DNA of 64,000 nt from Salinigranum rubrum (GCF_002906575.1 NZ_CP026309.1:1178001-1242000); one strand, 5' to 3'. Counted from the first letter of the stretch, positions 23,747 through 32,996 are shown. Notes: generated by a model not told the origin, from the letters alone. A program made the numbers and translations.

Positions 23747-24082
23747 ATGCTTGACAGACTGTTGGGAGGCCGCGGAAACAACAGCTCCCACGATGCCGCG
23801 ATCGAGGACGATATCCTCGCCGCGGAGTTCGATCCCTTCACGGAGATCACCCACGCGGATCACACCGATCTGCGTCCAGACCCACCACTGATCAACGACC
23901 GCCGTCCCGACGAGATTCGACTGAACACGCTGACTGGGCAGCGGACGGTCGTCGAGAAGGAGACCCATCCGGAGACGCGTCACTCACGCGAGCAAGCACG
24001 AGATCTCCGCGCGGGAGCGCTCGACCGTGGCTGGGGGTTCGAGTTCGACGACCTCAGTGACGAGGGGTTCTGGGAGTGGTAA
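23747..24082 (+). CDS. Acidic hypothetical protein, 111 aa
   Basis: A TATA-like TTTATTA at 23713-23719, about 30 bases before the ATG, fits a near-leaderless transcript. The protein is acidic and polar (EDDILAAEFDPFTEITHADHTDLRPDP), ending in a Trp-rich tail (GWGFEFDDLSDEGFWEW). It is followed one base later by a small membrane protein gene, so the two form a pair. Function unknown. Confidence 0.6.
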   Translation: MLDRLLGGRGNNSSHDAAIEDDILAAEFDPFTEITHADHTDLRPDPPLINDRRPDEIRLNTLTGQRTVVEKETHPETRHSREQARDLRAGALDRGWGFEFDDLSDEGFWEW

Positions 24083-24083
24083 G

Positions 24084-24257
24084 ATGATCGAGAATCCACT
24101 CTGGTGGGTCGCCTGGGGTCCCTTCGCGGTCATCTGGACGTTTCTGACCATGGAGTCGTTATCCATGGGCCAGTTCCTCGGCCAAAGCGTGCTTGGCGCC
24201 GTCGGGACTGGCCTCTGGATCACGATCGCGGGGGCGTTCGGAATCGTCGTCGAATAG
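24084..24257 (+). CDS. Small membrane protein, 57 aa
   Basis: Start at ATG 24084, one base after the stop of the upstream gene. Two hydrophobic helices (NPLWWVAWGPFAVIWTFLTM and FLGQSVLGAVGTGLWITIAGAFGIVV). The following 277 bases (24258-24534) show no gene. Confidence 0.6.
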   Translation: MIENPLWWVAWGPFAVIWTFLTMESLSMGQFLGQSVLGAVGTGLWITIAGAFGIVVE

Positions 24258-24534
24258 ATCAGCGCCCCCACGACTTCTGGCCACACAACCCCTCGACGAA
24301 CGGGCGGCGTTGTGGCCCGCTTGACGGCCTCCGATTTCTGTCTCACACGGACCCATTCCGGCACGGTAGCCTATCCGACACGTTAGACCCGTGGCTGTCG
24401 GGCGTCAGGAGTAGGGGTTGTGTAGACGAGACCGCGTCCACACGCCGCTATCGAAGTGAAAAGGAGCCGTCAACGAGTAGGGACGACGAAACAATTCTCC
24501 ACCCCACACGTAGGAACTGATAGAACGAACCGAA

Positions 24535-25374
24535 TCAGAACTCCTCGAGAACGAAATCGACCTCCGCGTTCCGGAGCGTGAGAAAGTCGATGATGAAGTA
24601 CCGTGCAAAGTTCCGTTTGTAGGACATCATTGCCTCGCGGAAAACGACATACGAACTGAGCGCAACGACGACGCTCCCTAACACGATGATGGACGGAGGG
24701 ATAGACACACCTCCGAGGTGAGACGGGTAGACGCCGCGGTCGGTGAAGACGTTGTTCGCTTTAAAGATTCCATACATGAAATACACACCAGCGAGACTCC
24801 CAGACACAACCCACATACTTCGACACATCGCGTAGATGGCCTGAAATGACCTGGCGCGGCCGGAGCCATACATGTGCAGATGAGATCTGACATAGGAGTA
24901 CATAGTGACGATTCGTGCTGACTCATCGTCAGAGAGGTGCTCAAGCGTTTTCGCGGCGTTGTAATCGATCAGTTCCCGGTATTCAGTGTCTGTCTCGAAC
25001 TGGGCCTCTCGGTCAACCGCTCGGATCAGGTCTGGCAGCCCGCGGTCCTTGAATAGCAGGTGGCACTCCTCATAAAAACGCTCGATAGTCTCAAACGGCA
25101 TGATCGTCGGAAAAGCGAGTTCGCCGATCACCACGGCTCGGTGGTTTGGGATGCCAAACAGTTCTTCAATCGCTTTCGAGACACTGTGGATCCCCTGCCC
25201 CACGACGAACCCTGCGATGAGCAAAAATACGACTAGTGCAGTAGACGCAACAGGGATCGTATTCGGCAAAAGTGGGGCCAAGCCGATTAAAAACATACAC
25301 CCTGGGAAGAAGATACTAATCAGTTCATAGACGGTGAATTTGGCGGCAACGTACTGAAATGGCGGGCGGGTCAA
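24535..25374 (-). CDS. AT-rich polytopic membrane protein, 279 aa
   Basis: Four probable membrane helices: two near the N-terminus (ISIFFPGCMFLIGLAPLL; ALVVFLLIAGFVVGQ) and two near residues 190-250 (MWVVSGSLAGVYFMYGIF; SIIVLGSVVVALSSYVVF). Between them lies a 100-residue cytoplasmic helical region (FETIERFYEECHLLFKDRGLPDLIRAVDRE). No known transporter motif. It stands alone and could be a membrane effector or exclusion protein. Confidence 0.65.
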   Translation of the reverse strand: MTRPPFQYVAAKFTVYELISIFFPGCMFLIGLAPLLPNTIPVASTALVVFLLIAGFVVGQGIHSVSKAIEELFGIPNHRAVVIGELAFPTIMPFETIERFYEECHLLFKDRGLPDLIRAVDREAQFETDTEYRELIDYNAAKTLEHLSDDESARIVTMYSYVRSHLHMYGSGRARSFQAIYAMCRSMWVVSGSLAGVYFMYGIFKANNVFTDRGVYPSHLGGVSIPPSIIVLGSVVVALSSYVVFREAMMSYKRNFARYFIIDFLTLRNAEVDFVLEEF

Positions 25375-25499
25375 GCCAGAAATTTGTAATGTGGTGACAT
25401 GTAATGAGTAGTCGGATATCAGAATTTAACTCTCGTATACATAATTATAAATAACACAAGTAACGCCCAAGTATCTGCGGTTACAACGGCACTCACAAT

Positions 25500-25733
25500 A
25501 TGGCACGATTCCGGGGGCTCGCGGTGTACCTGGGGACTGGCTTGGAGCTACTCATCATCACCGCGTTAGGCATGCTCACGTATATCATGCTGTTCAACGC
25601 CTCGTTTGGCGACCGGACACTGTTGGCGATCTTCCTTCCTGTTGCTGCTGCTTTTCTCCTCGCCCCCATTTTCCAACGCGTAAAACCATCACTGATGAAG
25701 CGCCTGAATACTGACTTTCACAAGGTGCAGTAA
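25500..25733 (+). CDS. Small membrane protein, 77 aa
   Basis: Two helices (LELLIITALGMLTYIMLFNA and LLAIFLPVAAAFLLAPIF) with a basic C-terminus. Divergent from the 279-residue membrane protein across an AT-rich gap (25375-25499), which probably holds both promoters. Function unknown. Confidence 0.6.
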   Translation: MARFRGLAVYLGTGLELLIITALGMLTYIMLFNASFGDRTLLAIFLPVAAAFLLAPIFQRVKPSLMKRLNTDFHKVQ

Positions 25734-25789
25734 CGCTCGACCGATTGTTGGAAACCGAAGACCGCAGCTCGGACGTGTTCTGAAATCCC

Positions 25790-25830
25790 CTCGAAGCGAG
25801 GGGGGCTACAAGTCGCCCACGGTGGGCACC
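25790..25830. terminator. Two adjacent hairpins between convergent genes
   Basis: CCCCTCG-AAG-CGAGGGG (25790-25806) and GCCCAC-G-GTGGGC (25818-25830). Their position between the ends of a rightward and a leftward gene fits a two-way terminator. Confidence 0.55.
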
Positions 25831-25916
25831 GCGCTACCAGTCAGTTGTAGACAGGTGTGACGCTATCTTAGCTGTTTCTGTATGTGACATTCACGCCACC
25901 GCGAGAATAGACACCA

Positions 25917-26126
25917 TCACCCGTCGTCGCGGGCTTTCCCTGCCCGGATGAGAGCCAACGGGATGTCTGTATCGCCAGCCTCGAGAGCGGCCAAGGCCTC
26001 GCCGACGCCCTCGTCAGTAAGCAGCCCGATCTCATGTGAGAGACGGACTACCTCACGCATTTCATGCAGTGCCCACTCGCCCGGAGGGTCCATAGCGAAC
26101 GCAATGAGTTCATCATGAATGAGCAT
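25917..26126 (-). CDS. Small acidic protein, 69 aa
   Basis: All-helical, acidic protein (HDELIAFAMDPPGEWALHEMREVVRLSHEIG...GVGEALAALEAGDTDIPLALIRAGKA). No cysteines. It may contain a small helical-bundle domain. No family recognised; between two AT-rich genes. Confidence 0.5.
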   Translation of the reverse strand: MLIHDELIAFAMDPPGEWALHEMREVVRLSHEIGLLTDEGVGEALAALEAGDTDIPLALIRAGKARDDG

Positions 26127-26306
26127 AGTTGCTGATTATTGTCCATCATTCCCTCCGAGAGTAGCGCAGTAGCGTCGAGAAATTCAGGGAAGCCCGGTGT
26201 TGTTCGTCCAGACCGAGCGGGTTCTCGTCGACTCCAATTTGATACCGAACCGGGCGGCGCTCGACGGGCAAAGAAAACATATTGATAGATGTCGAAATGT
26301 ATTACT

Positions 26307-26723
26307 ATGGGTCCAGGATTACGTGTTTCCGATCGGGCAGAGCCACTTATTGAGGGAGGTGAGTTTTTTGGTGATCCTGCTCTTGAAATCAGAGGCCGGG
26401 CCGCACCGGTGATTAAAGATGCGAGGTTCAGTGGGTTTGGGAATGTCGATATTTCCTACGAGGAGACAAACAGAGCGAAAATAATCAATAGCATAGCTTC
26501 ACACCTGAAAAATGAAACAGAAGGCAGCATCCATTCAGTTGAGAACGATTTGAATATAATCGCGCATAAAATACTCACTAGACGAGATAGACAACTGCAA
26601 CAAATTCTTGGGTTTCAACTTCTTGGATTTCTAATCGATAATGCTCCATATCTTAGGTATAGTATTAGAAACCTATCTTCTATCATCGACTTGCTGAAGT
26701 GGTCAGTGTCTGAACTACTGTAG
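26307..26723 (+). CDS. AT-rich protein: beta-helix-like N-terminus and helical domain, 138 aa
   Basis: Start at ATG 26307, because a TATA-like ACATATTG at 26277-26284 is about 26 bases before it, as for leaderless transcripts. An in-frame ATG at 26289 would overlap this spacing. Residues about 5-40 (AEPLIEGGEFFGDPALEIRG, then APVIKDARFSGFGNVDI) look like two or three rungs of a parallel beta-helix. The rest is helical (LNIIAHKILTRRDRQLQQILGFQLL). No family recognised. It faces the end of the tail-fibre gene. Confidence 0.55.
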   Translation: MGPGLRVSDRAEPLIEGGEFFGDPALEIRGRAAPVIKDARFSGFGNVDISYEETNRAKIINSIASHLKNETEGSIHSVENDLNIIAHKILTRRDRQLQQILGFQLLGFLIDNAPYLRYSIRNLSSIIDLLKWSVSELL

Positions 26724-26780
26724 TAATGTATGTAAAAAATATCGCGGGCGCAATCGGTACCTATCCCGAATGCGCGGTAC

Positions 26781-28790
26781 TCACCAACACTGAACTTGCG
26801 TAATATCGACTGCAACATCCATCGTGTTGTCGAGAATCATACGGTCGAACGCAGGGAGATAACTATCTGTCACAGAGCCTTGCGCGCTGAAATCGACCCG
26901 AAAATCAAACGACCCGCCTGGATTGCGATTGGTCTGGACGAAATAGGACCCCGTATCAGCCGCCCAAGCCCCTGAGACGAGAGTCGATTCAGACCCCCCG
27001 TCCGTCTTTTTCAGAAACGCGCCCCCCGCCGCGTCGAGCTCCATAAAGAGGTCGTCCGTGGCGCGTGTTTCGACCAGAAAACGGAGGTAGAGCGACCCAC
27101 TCGACGGGGTTGACTGTGCCGAAATCTGATACCGAAACCCGCCTGCGGGAATCGCATGGGTGCGAAATACCGCTTGGCGGGTTGAGTTACCCGCAGGCAA
27201 AGTCAACGCGCCGCCACCGAGAGAGGGAGAGCCGCTATCCTCGAACCAATTGAGATTCGCCGCCAGCGTTTTTGAATCATCGGTTCCCGATTTGACACTC
27301 GCCGTTCCCGACACGCGAGGGTGAAGCACCTCTCCGTCGAAATTGTCGAAATAGCCCTTAATCGGACGCACTGGCTCTTCAAGCGGATAAGGACCACCCG
27401 CGCGTGGGGGTTGCCCCAGGAAAACGGGAGTAGGCGGGGAAACAACATGGTTGGCGCTCCAGCCGACCTTTTTCTGCGTCTGCGCCCCCCAGTCAACGGG
27501 ACGCACGCCTCGGAACTGGCAGTTAGAGATGCCAATCATCTCGTCCTGGTTCACATTTTCCATGTGAATCGCTGTAGCGTTCAAGTTGTCAGTTCCGAAC
27601 GTTATCCCGCTGAATCTGATGTCGCCAGCGGTTGAATTACTCCCCAAGTCTCCGAGCTTGAATATTCTCCCGTCTTCGTCCCCGCCGCGAATGGTGCCCG
27701 AGTCGAACTTGATACTGATGGCTTGTGGGATTGAGACGAGTGGTTTCGTCGTCCGCGGGCCTTTTGCGTGGAGCGAGATGCTGTCGAAAAACATCTGCCG
27801 AGCATCTGTTCCTCCCGTGACTGGATCAGAGTCGATAATTATCGCATCATCCCACGGATAATGGATATGAAGGTTGTCCCAGGAAATATTGTTGACAGGA
27901 ATGTCGAAGTCAGGATAGGCCGAGCGGCTCGCGTTGCGGGGCTTGATGAGGAGTGCGGGATCGCTGGCATTTCCGCAGTCGTCGGATAGGCGGATATGCT
28001 CGAATTGGCTCTCGATGACGCCGTCTGCAACGCGCATCCCAGGCCCATCGGTTTTGCGGACGTGCAGCGGACCGATGTGTGAGAGGTTGAGGTCGTTCAG
28101 TTCGACCCCTTTGGCCTGTCTTTGCCCGTCGATGGTACCACTGCCCCAAAGGTTGAGGTTGAAGATACGCGAGTCAGGGCCTTCAATCGTGGCCCCGTCC
28201 CGCATACGGCTCCGCACGAGATACCCCGTGTAAGACTCCTTTGGAATGATCTCTCCAGTGAGGCAGACGCCGATCCGAGACTGCCACATATCGAGGTGGT
28301 TGTCGAAATCAAGCGTCCCCTGCAATGCGAGTAGTGCAGCGCTGTAGTTGTTCGCAAGGTGATCGTACGCGGATTGTGCGACTGTAACAGCGTTTGCTCC
28401 CGAGTCGATCTCGTCACTGGGACCTGACGCGTACCACGTCCCCTCCTCTTGATGGACGACAGCCGTTGGTCCTCGGGCTTGGGTGTAGAGTCGTTCGACA
28501 GCTGTCTCGATTGGGTTATTCGGGGGCCCCACCGAGCCGTCGGTCGTGATGTCGCCGTCGGCGTGGACCGATTCGGGCGCGATCGCGAGTCCGTCGACGG
28601 GTGAGAGGTCGAGGTTGACGTCGCCTTCGGGGTACTTCTCAAGCGGGATGGATGGATCGCCGTCGACGAGGTCGGCGACGTCCGGCGCGACTACTTCGAG
28701 CGGGCTGGCGCTGTCGACATCGATGTCGTACAGATCCCATCTGAACCCGCCGCCTTGTCCGGTGTAGCGAACGATTGTGCCTGGAGCCAT
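26781..28790 (-). CDS. Beta-helix tail fibre / receptor-binding protein, 669 aa
   Basis: The N-terminal 150 residues include a tail-attachment-like region and a VHADGDITTDGSVG segment. Residues about 150-450 are a right-handed parallel beta-helix (repeats such as GATIEGPDSRIFNLNLWGSG, LNDLNLSHIGPLHV, FEHIRLSDDCGN). About 520-669 is a jelly-roll-like C-terminal domain. Pectate-lyase-like folds of this sort form the host-binding fibres or spikes of many tailed viruses. Position at the end of the late operon fits an adhesin that decides host range. Confidence 0.8.
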   Translation of the reverse strand: MAPGTIVRYTGQGGGFRWDLYDIDVDSASPLEVVAPDVADLVDGDPSIPLEKYPEGDVNLDLSPVDGLAIAPESVHADGDITTDGSVGPPNNPIETAVERLYTQARGPTAVVHQEEGTWYASGPSDEIDSGANAVTVAQSAYDHLANNYSAALLALQGTLDFDNHLDMWQSRIGVCLTGEIIPKESYTGYLVRSRMRDGATIEGPDSRIFNLNLWGSGTIDGQRQAKGVELNDLNLSHIGPLHVRKTDGPGMRVADGVIESQFEHIRLSDDCGNASDPALLIKPRNASRSAYPDFDIPVNNISWDNLHIHYPWDDAIIIDSDPVTGGTDARQMFFDSISLHAKGPRTTKPLVSIPQAISIKFDSGTIRGGDEDGRIFKLGDLGSNSTAGDIRFSGITFGTDNLNATAIHMENVNQDEMIGISNCQFRGVRPVDWGAQTQKKVGWSANHVVSPPTPVFLGQPPRAGGPYPLEEPVRPIKGYFDNFDGEVLHPRVSGTASVKSGTDDSKTLAANLNWFEDSGSPSLGGGALTLPAGNSTRQAVFRTHAIPAGGFRYQISAQSTPSSGSLYLRFLVETRATDDLFMELDAAGGAFLKKTDGGSESTLVSGAWAADTGSYFVQTNRNPGGSFDFRVDFSAQGSVTDSYLPAFDRMILDNTMDVAVDITQVQCW

Positions 28791-28865
28791 AGCTGTGGTA
28801 CGTGTGGTGTCAGTGCCGGGTCTGGCGCTCGGCCCCGACGGGCGTCATCGTGTGTTGAGCGATCG

Positions 28866-29177
28866 TTACGGCGGCAGGAACGAGTCAAGCGTCGCCGAGT
28901 CCGACACGTCCGAGAGGTCGCGGACCTGGTCGAACGCGTCCGTGGACGCCAGCGTGGTGACTGCCGCCTCCGCGGTGAGGGCGTCGAGCTCGGCCTGTGT
29001 GCCGGTCACGGTCCCGACCCAGACGTCCGCCGTCGGACCGGATGTGGTGACGATGTGGCCGCAGAACCGCAACGGTGACCCGTCAGAGAACTTCGCTCGA
29101 CGTGGGTCGTCCGGCGAGGCTTCGGACGCGCCTGTCCCGGTGCCGACGACCGGGACCAGAATCCATTCTGTTGGCAT
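28866..29177 (-). CDS. Tail-associated small protein, 103 aa
   Basis: Start at ATG 29177 (MPTEWILVPVVGTG). The protein looks compact: beta-rich first half (CGHIVTTSGPTADVWVGTVTG), helical second half (AELDALTAEAAVTTLASTDAFDQV). Located between two distal tail genes in the late operon, so probably a minor structural protein or fibre adaptor. Confidence 0.6.
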   Translation of the reverse strand: MPTEWILVPVVGTGTGASEASPDDPRRAKFSDGSPLRFCGHIVTTSGPTADVWVGTVTGTQAELDALTAEAAVTTLASTDAFDQVRDLSDVSDSATLDSFLPP

Positions 29178-29182
29178 GTCTC

Positions 29183-29821
29183 TCACTCCTTGGTGATGGC
29201 GTCCCACGTGACCGCCTCGCCAGACGCAAACTGCTGGCCGACGAAGCCGATGCCCTCGTTCGATTCGAGCGCGGCGTCGGTGTCGTTGCTGGTCAGCGTG
29301 GTCAGTTCGGTCGCATCCGAGACACGCGTCACAGTGAGCGTGAGGTCCCCCACCGAGCCCCCGAGTGTGCCGTCGTCCCAGATGATTTCGTACTCGTACC
29401 ATTCACCATCCGAGACCGTGATCGACGTGTTCGCGATGGTTGAGGTCGAACCGGTGACCTCCTTGTTCAAGCCGACGTCGCCGGTCGAGAAGTCCAGCCG
29501 AACGTAGTAGCTGTTGGCGTTATCCGCTGCGCCGAACCGAAACCACGGGATGGCGGTCGGTGACGCGTTCCCGTCCGAGCGCACGGAGACGCGAAGCGTC
29601 CCGTTGCCACGGCCGTAGTAGGCCGGCAGTCCGTCGCCGGGCAGTGAGTAGATCTCGTTGAAACCATCGATCTGTGCGGCGAACGTTCCGTTCCGCACTG
29701 GCGACGTGACGAACGTCCAGTCACCCCCGTCGACGTTGGTGTACTCGGCGAGGTCCTGGTCTTCGAACGAGTCGATGGTGACGGTCGTCACCGGCGTCTG
29801 TCGGACTGGATTCCAGAGCAT
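29183..29821 (-). CDS. Tail protein with lectin-like (concanavalin-type) domain, 212 aa
   Basis: Residues about 20-200 match a jelly-roll pattern: SFEDQDLAEYTNVDGGDWTFVTS, NGTLRVSVRSDG, NSYYVRLDFSTGDVGL, GEWYEYEIIWDDGT. LamG/concanavalin-like domains of this type bind sugars and are common in distal tail proteins. Shares the GDGLPAYYG turn with a similar segment in the 409-residue tail gene (GDGLPYYPE). Stop and start of neighbours adjoin. Confidence 0.7.
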   Translation of the reverse strand: MLWNPVRQTPVTTVTIDSFEDQDLAEYTNVDGGDWTFVTSPVRNGTFAAQIDGFNEIYSLPGDGLPAYYGRGNGTLRVSVRSDGNASPTAIPWFRFGAADNANSYYVRLDFSTGDVGLNKEVTGSTSTIANTSITVSDGEWYEYEIIWDDGTLGGSVGDLTLTVTRVSDATELTTLTSNDTDAALESNEGIGFVGQQFASGEAVTWDAITKE

Positions 29822-30918
29822 TATGGTTGGTTGAGTCGCGCCGCCTGTCGCTGCAGCGCGGCGAGGATGTCGACCGCCCCGCGTCCGCTGTCGTTGATGC
29901 TCACCGTCGTCCGGGCGTCGCCCTGTGATTCGGTGAGCGTCGTCTGTTCGACGGGGAGCGTTGGGACCGCCCCATCCATCTCGAACTCGGGGATGTCGTA
30001 GTGATACCCCGGGAGCACGACGGCCGGCGTGGCGTCGACGCGGCCGGAGAGTTCGTCGTTACCGAGGTAGTCCGCGAGTGCGGCATCAGCGCGGGCCTGA
30101 CAGTCCGCGTCGGTCGTCAGCGACGAATCGTCGATGCGGATGGGCTCCTCGCCCACGTCGTCGATCTCGGCTGTGTCTTCGGCCCGTGCGAACGCTCGGC
30201 CCCCACCGCTTTTCGTCCCGCCGTACACTTCGACCGCGTTACCGTACTCGGTGGCGTCGAGGTCGGAGTCCCACGTCAGGCCGGTCCACGGGGCGGGTTT
30301 CGTGTTCTCGCTGGGGACGTACGACTCGACACGCGGACCTTGCTGCTGGTGCTGGACGGTGAAGCGCATCCCGGCGAGGTCGTGCAGTTCGCGCAGGACC
30401 TCCATCGGCGTCCCCTCGGTCGAGAAGTCCGAGAGCGACGTCGGTGAGTTCGGTGTGATGACCGTCGCGTCGAACGGCGTGTAGTCGCCCCACACGCTCG
30501 CAATCGCCTCGTACGCGTCGCCGCCGAACGGACCGACGCTGATGGCCCCGCGGGTGAGCGTCCGCGCTGGGCCGTGGATATCGACTGTCCCGGTCTCGGC
30601 GGTCGTGGGGCCGGGAAGTATGACGATGGTCCCGCCGAACAGTCGCTCGCCACGGAACTCCAACACGGCGTCGCCGAGCAGGAAGTCCGAGAGACCGTCG
30701 AACGGCGGCACTTCGGCCGTGAGCGTCGAGACGGCCGAATGTTCCAGCGTCGCCTCGATGCTGATCAGCGCCGTCGTGAAGATCCGACGGCCGTTCGGGG
30801 CCGTCAGTCGAAGCCGGTACTGCGCGGTCGGAAACGGCCCGTACGCGCCCGGGAGCGTCCGGCCGTACGTCGCCGGGCGTGTCCCGCCGTAGGTGAACGT
30901 CAGGTCGGAGTTGGGCAT
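29821..30918 (-). CDS. Tail hub / baseplate protein, 365 aa
   Basis: YRLRLTAPNGRRIFTTALISIEATLEHSAVSTLTAEVPP, FGGTIVILPGP and GDAYEAIASVWGDYTPFDATVIT are the layered beta-domain patterns of baseplate hub proteins (T4 gp27 / phage gp44-like). Such proteins connect tail tube and fibres. The C-terminal part holds a helical segment (ADCQARADAALADYLG) also typical of hubs. Position downstream of the tape measure and before the fibre genes supports this. Confidence 0.7.
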   Translation of the reverse strand: MPNSDLTFTYGGTRPATYGRTLPGAYGPFPTAQYRLRLTAPNGRRIFTTALISIEATLEHSAVSTLTAEVPPFDGLSDFLLGDAVLEFRGERLFGGTIVILPGPTTAETGTVDIHGPARTLTRGAISVGPFGGDAYEAIASVWGDYTPFDATVITPNSPTSLSDFSTEGTPMEVLRELHDLAGMRFTVQHQQQGPRVESYVPSENTKPAPWTGLTWDSDLDATEYGNAVEVYGGTKSGGGRAFARAEDTAEIDDVGEEPIRIDDSSLTTDADCQARADAALADYLGNDELSGRVDATPAVVLPGYHYDIPEFEMDGAVPTLPVEQTTLTESQGDARTTVSINDSGRGAVDILAALQRQAARLNQP

Positions 30919-32148
30919 TTATGACAGCGCGTGGAGGTAGTCGAGTCGCCCCGGGCCGACAATCTCGAGGGCGAGCCCGCGGCCTTGGTGCGTCTCGTCG
31001 CTCGTCGGCGAGCTGATCGCGGCGAGTTCGGTGTCCCGCTGCCCTGGGTCGCTCCCAGTCGTGGTCGAGTAGATCCGCGTCGGGTGCACGCCCGTCCCGC
31101 CGCCGTCGTAGTCGGCTTCGATGATGTACCACGTATCGAGCGACAGTGATGGACTGGCCGACCCGAGCTGGCGCTCGGTGTTGTCGGCGTCCGTCGAGAG
31201 CAGCTGCACCGAGTCGTTCCCGACGTCGACGCGGATGCGATTGTCGCCGGAGTAGTCATCGACGTCCTTCCCGAAGCCGAGGTCGATGTTGTCGTTCCCT
31301 GATTCGGCGTAAATCGCCATCGCGACCGTGTCCCCGGATTCGGGGTAGTACGGTAGGCCGTCACCCTGCAGCGAGTACTCCGTCGCCCGAGACGACTCGC
31401 TCCAGTACGCCGCGGCGCTGCCCTCGAACGCGGGCGTGTTGTAGGTGTACGTCGAATCCCCACCACGCCAGTTGCCCTTGATGGAGTCCTCGAAGTCCTC
31501 GATGAGCCGTGTCGTCGGCCCCGAGAAGCTCGTCTCGACCGTCGTTGAGAAAGAGACGATCTGGTCTGCGTCGGCCGCGTACGCGCGGAACTCGCCGACG
31601 CTGTCGTTGCGCCACAGCCGCGTCTGGGTGAGGTCCTCTTCGGGCGGGTCTGCGGAGAGGACAGGAACGATGCCGAAGCCGCCGACGTCGGCGATGCGGA
31701 GGTCGTTGACGTCGCGAGGAGTGAGATTGTCGCTCGCCGTCTCGCCGGTCGGGATCCACACCTCCGCCAGTGGGACACCGTCGAGCGCTGTCGCCGCGGG
31801 CGGGACCGGGACGGGGTTCTGAAACCGGTCGGTCGGCGACAGTTCCGTCACTGTGGCGGCGGGCTCGCCCTGGATGAACCCGACGTCGCCACGGTAGTCG
31901 ACATACACGAGGTCTCGACGAGGGTTGTCCGGCGCCCCGTCGGGCAGCGTCAGCGTCGCCTGGCTGAACTCGACGAGGGACCCATCGACGCGGACGGTCC
32001 CGCTGTCGACGCGAACGTCGATGCTCGTGCTCGAGCTCGCGATGGTGACGCCGCCGCCCTCGAGCCAGCCGTACCCCTCACCGAGGCGGAACAGCGAGTT
32101 GATGGGTTGGGCCCCCGCCCCGTCGTCGGCGTTGAGTCGCTGTGGCAT
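30919..32148 (-). CDS. Tail fibre/baseplate protein with lectin-like C-terminus, 409 aa
   Basis: The N-terminal 165 residues (DNPRRDLVYVDYRGDVGFIQGEP, then GVPLAEVWIPTGETASDNLTPRDVNDLRI) are clearly paralogous to the next gene. The C-terminal 200 residues are a jelly roll (EDFEDSIKGNWRGGDSTYTYNTPAFEGSAAAYW). Probably a short tail fibre or baseplate wedge. Confidence 0.7.
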   Translation of the reverse strand: MPQRLNADDGAGAQPINSLFRLGEGYGWLEGGGVTIASSSTSIDVRVDSGTVRVDGSLVEFSQATLTLPDGAPDNPRRDLVYVDYRGDVGFIQGEPAATVTELSPTDRFQNPVPVPPAATALDGVPLAEVWIPTGETASDNLTPRDVNDLRIADVGGFGIVPVLSADPPEEDLTQTRLWRNDSVGEFRAYAADADQIVSFSTTVETSFSGPTTRLIEDFEDSIKGNWRGGDSTYTYNTPAFEGSAAAYWSESSRATEYSLQGDGLPYYPESGDTVAMAIYAESGNDNIDLGFGKDVDDYSGDNRIRVDVGNDSVQLLSTDADNTERQLGSASPSLSLDTWYIIEADYDGGGTGVHPTRIYSTTTGSDPGQRDTELAAISSPTSDETHQGRGLALEIVGPGRLDYLHALS

Positions 32149-32996
32149 CAGCCGAACCTCACGATCCAGAACTCGACGGTTGGATTGTCGACGCTCGTGG
32201 ACGTCTCGACGATGTTGATGGCGTGGTTCCCACCGGTTTCGGTCTTCTCGCCGGCCACTTTCGCACCGTCGGAGTCACCGAAGAAGATGCTGTATCCAGC
32301 CCCGTTCGTCACTGGTTCGCCGAGGTCGACGAGGAACTCACCGCTCGACAGCGTCTCGGGGCCGCTTGCGACGACGTTCAAGCCGAGTTCGTCGTTCGCG
32401 TCGTCGTAGACGAGGCCGTCGGTCGCCATCGCGCCCGCGGCGTCGCGAGCCTCCTCGTTGGTGTACCTCGTGTGAAGGTCCGACTGGGTGGCGACGTCGT
32501 CGACGAGGCTGTCGACGTCGAGCGCACGCGTCCGGCGGTCCCGGAGGTCCGCGCCGCTGATTGTGGCCACCCCTGCGGGCACCCACACCTCGGCGAGGAC
32601 GACCGCGGGCGTCGACGCCAGGTCTGCGGGGGCCGGACGGAAGTGCTCGAATCGAGAGAGCGAGCCCTCTTCCGGGTCGCGTGCCTCAGGCGTCCCGTCT
32701 TCGACTTGGATGTTGCCCGACGAATCGACGTAGACGACGTCCCGACGTGGGTCGGTCGGGTTGGCGCCGCTGATGCTGACCGACTGGCTACTGACCGAAT
32801 GCGTCGTCCCGGCGGTGTACGCATCTCCTGCGGCGACCGACAGCGTGCTCGCCCCGCCGAGGGTGCCGCTATCGATTGTCACCTCCAAGTCGCCGCCTTC
32901 TGGGTCGACGACGCCGTAGCCATCGCCGCGATACTGCTGCATGTTCTCGTCGAGGGCGGCACCACCATCCGCGTCTTCAATCGTGTAGCTGACCAT
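32148..32996 (-). CDS. Tail fibre/baseplate protein, paralogue of neighbour, 282 aa
   Basis: Shares DPRRDVVYVDSSGNIQ and AVVLAEVWVPAGVATISGADLRDRRTRAL with the 409-residue neighbour. The N-terminus (GGAALDENMQQYRGDGYGVV) is a small beta domain and the C-terminal part (GYSIFFGDSDGAKVAG) is different. The shared domain is likely the tail-attachment part, with divergent receptor-binding ends. Confidence 0.7.
   Translation of the reverse strand: MVSYTIEDADGGAALDENMQQYRGDGYGVVDPEGGDLEVTIDSGTLGGASTLSVAAGDAYTAGTTHSVSSQSVSISGANPTDPRRDVVYVDSSGNIQVEDGTPEARDPEEGSLSRFEHFRPAPADLASTPAVVLAEVWVPAGVATISGADLRDRRTRALDVDSLVDDVATQSDLHTRYTNEEARDAAGAMATDGLVYDDANDELGLNVVASGPETLSSGEFLVDLGEPVTNGAGYSIFFGDSDGAKVAGEKTETGGNHAINIVETSTSVDNPTVEFWIVRFG

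Noticed and set aside
24258-24534. Possible terminator or small RNA in the 277-base gap
   Set aside because: No perfect stem of useful length or conserved motif could be identified by eye.
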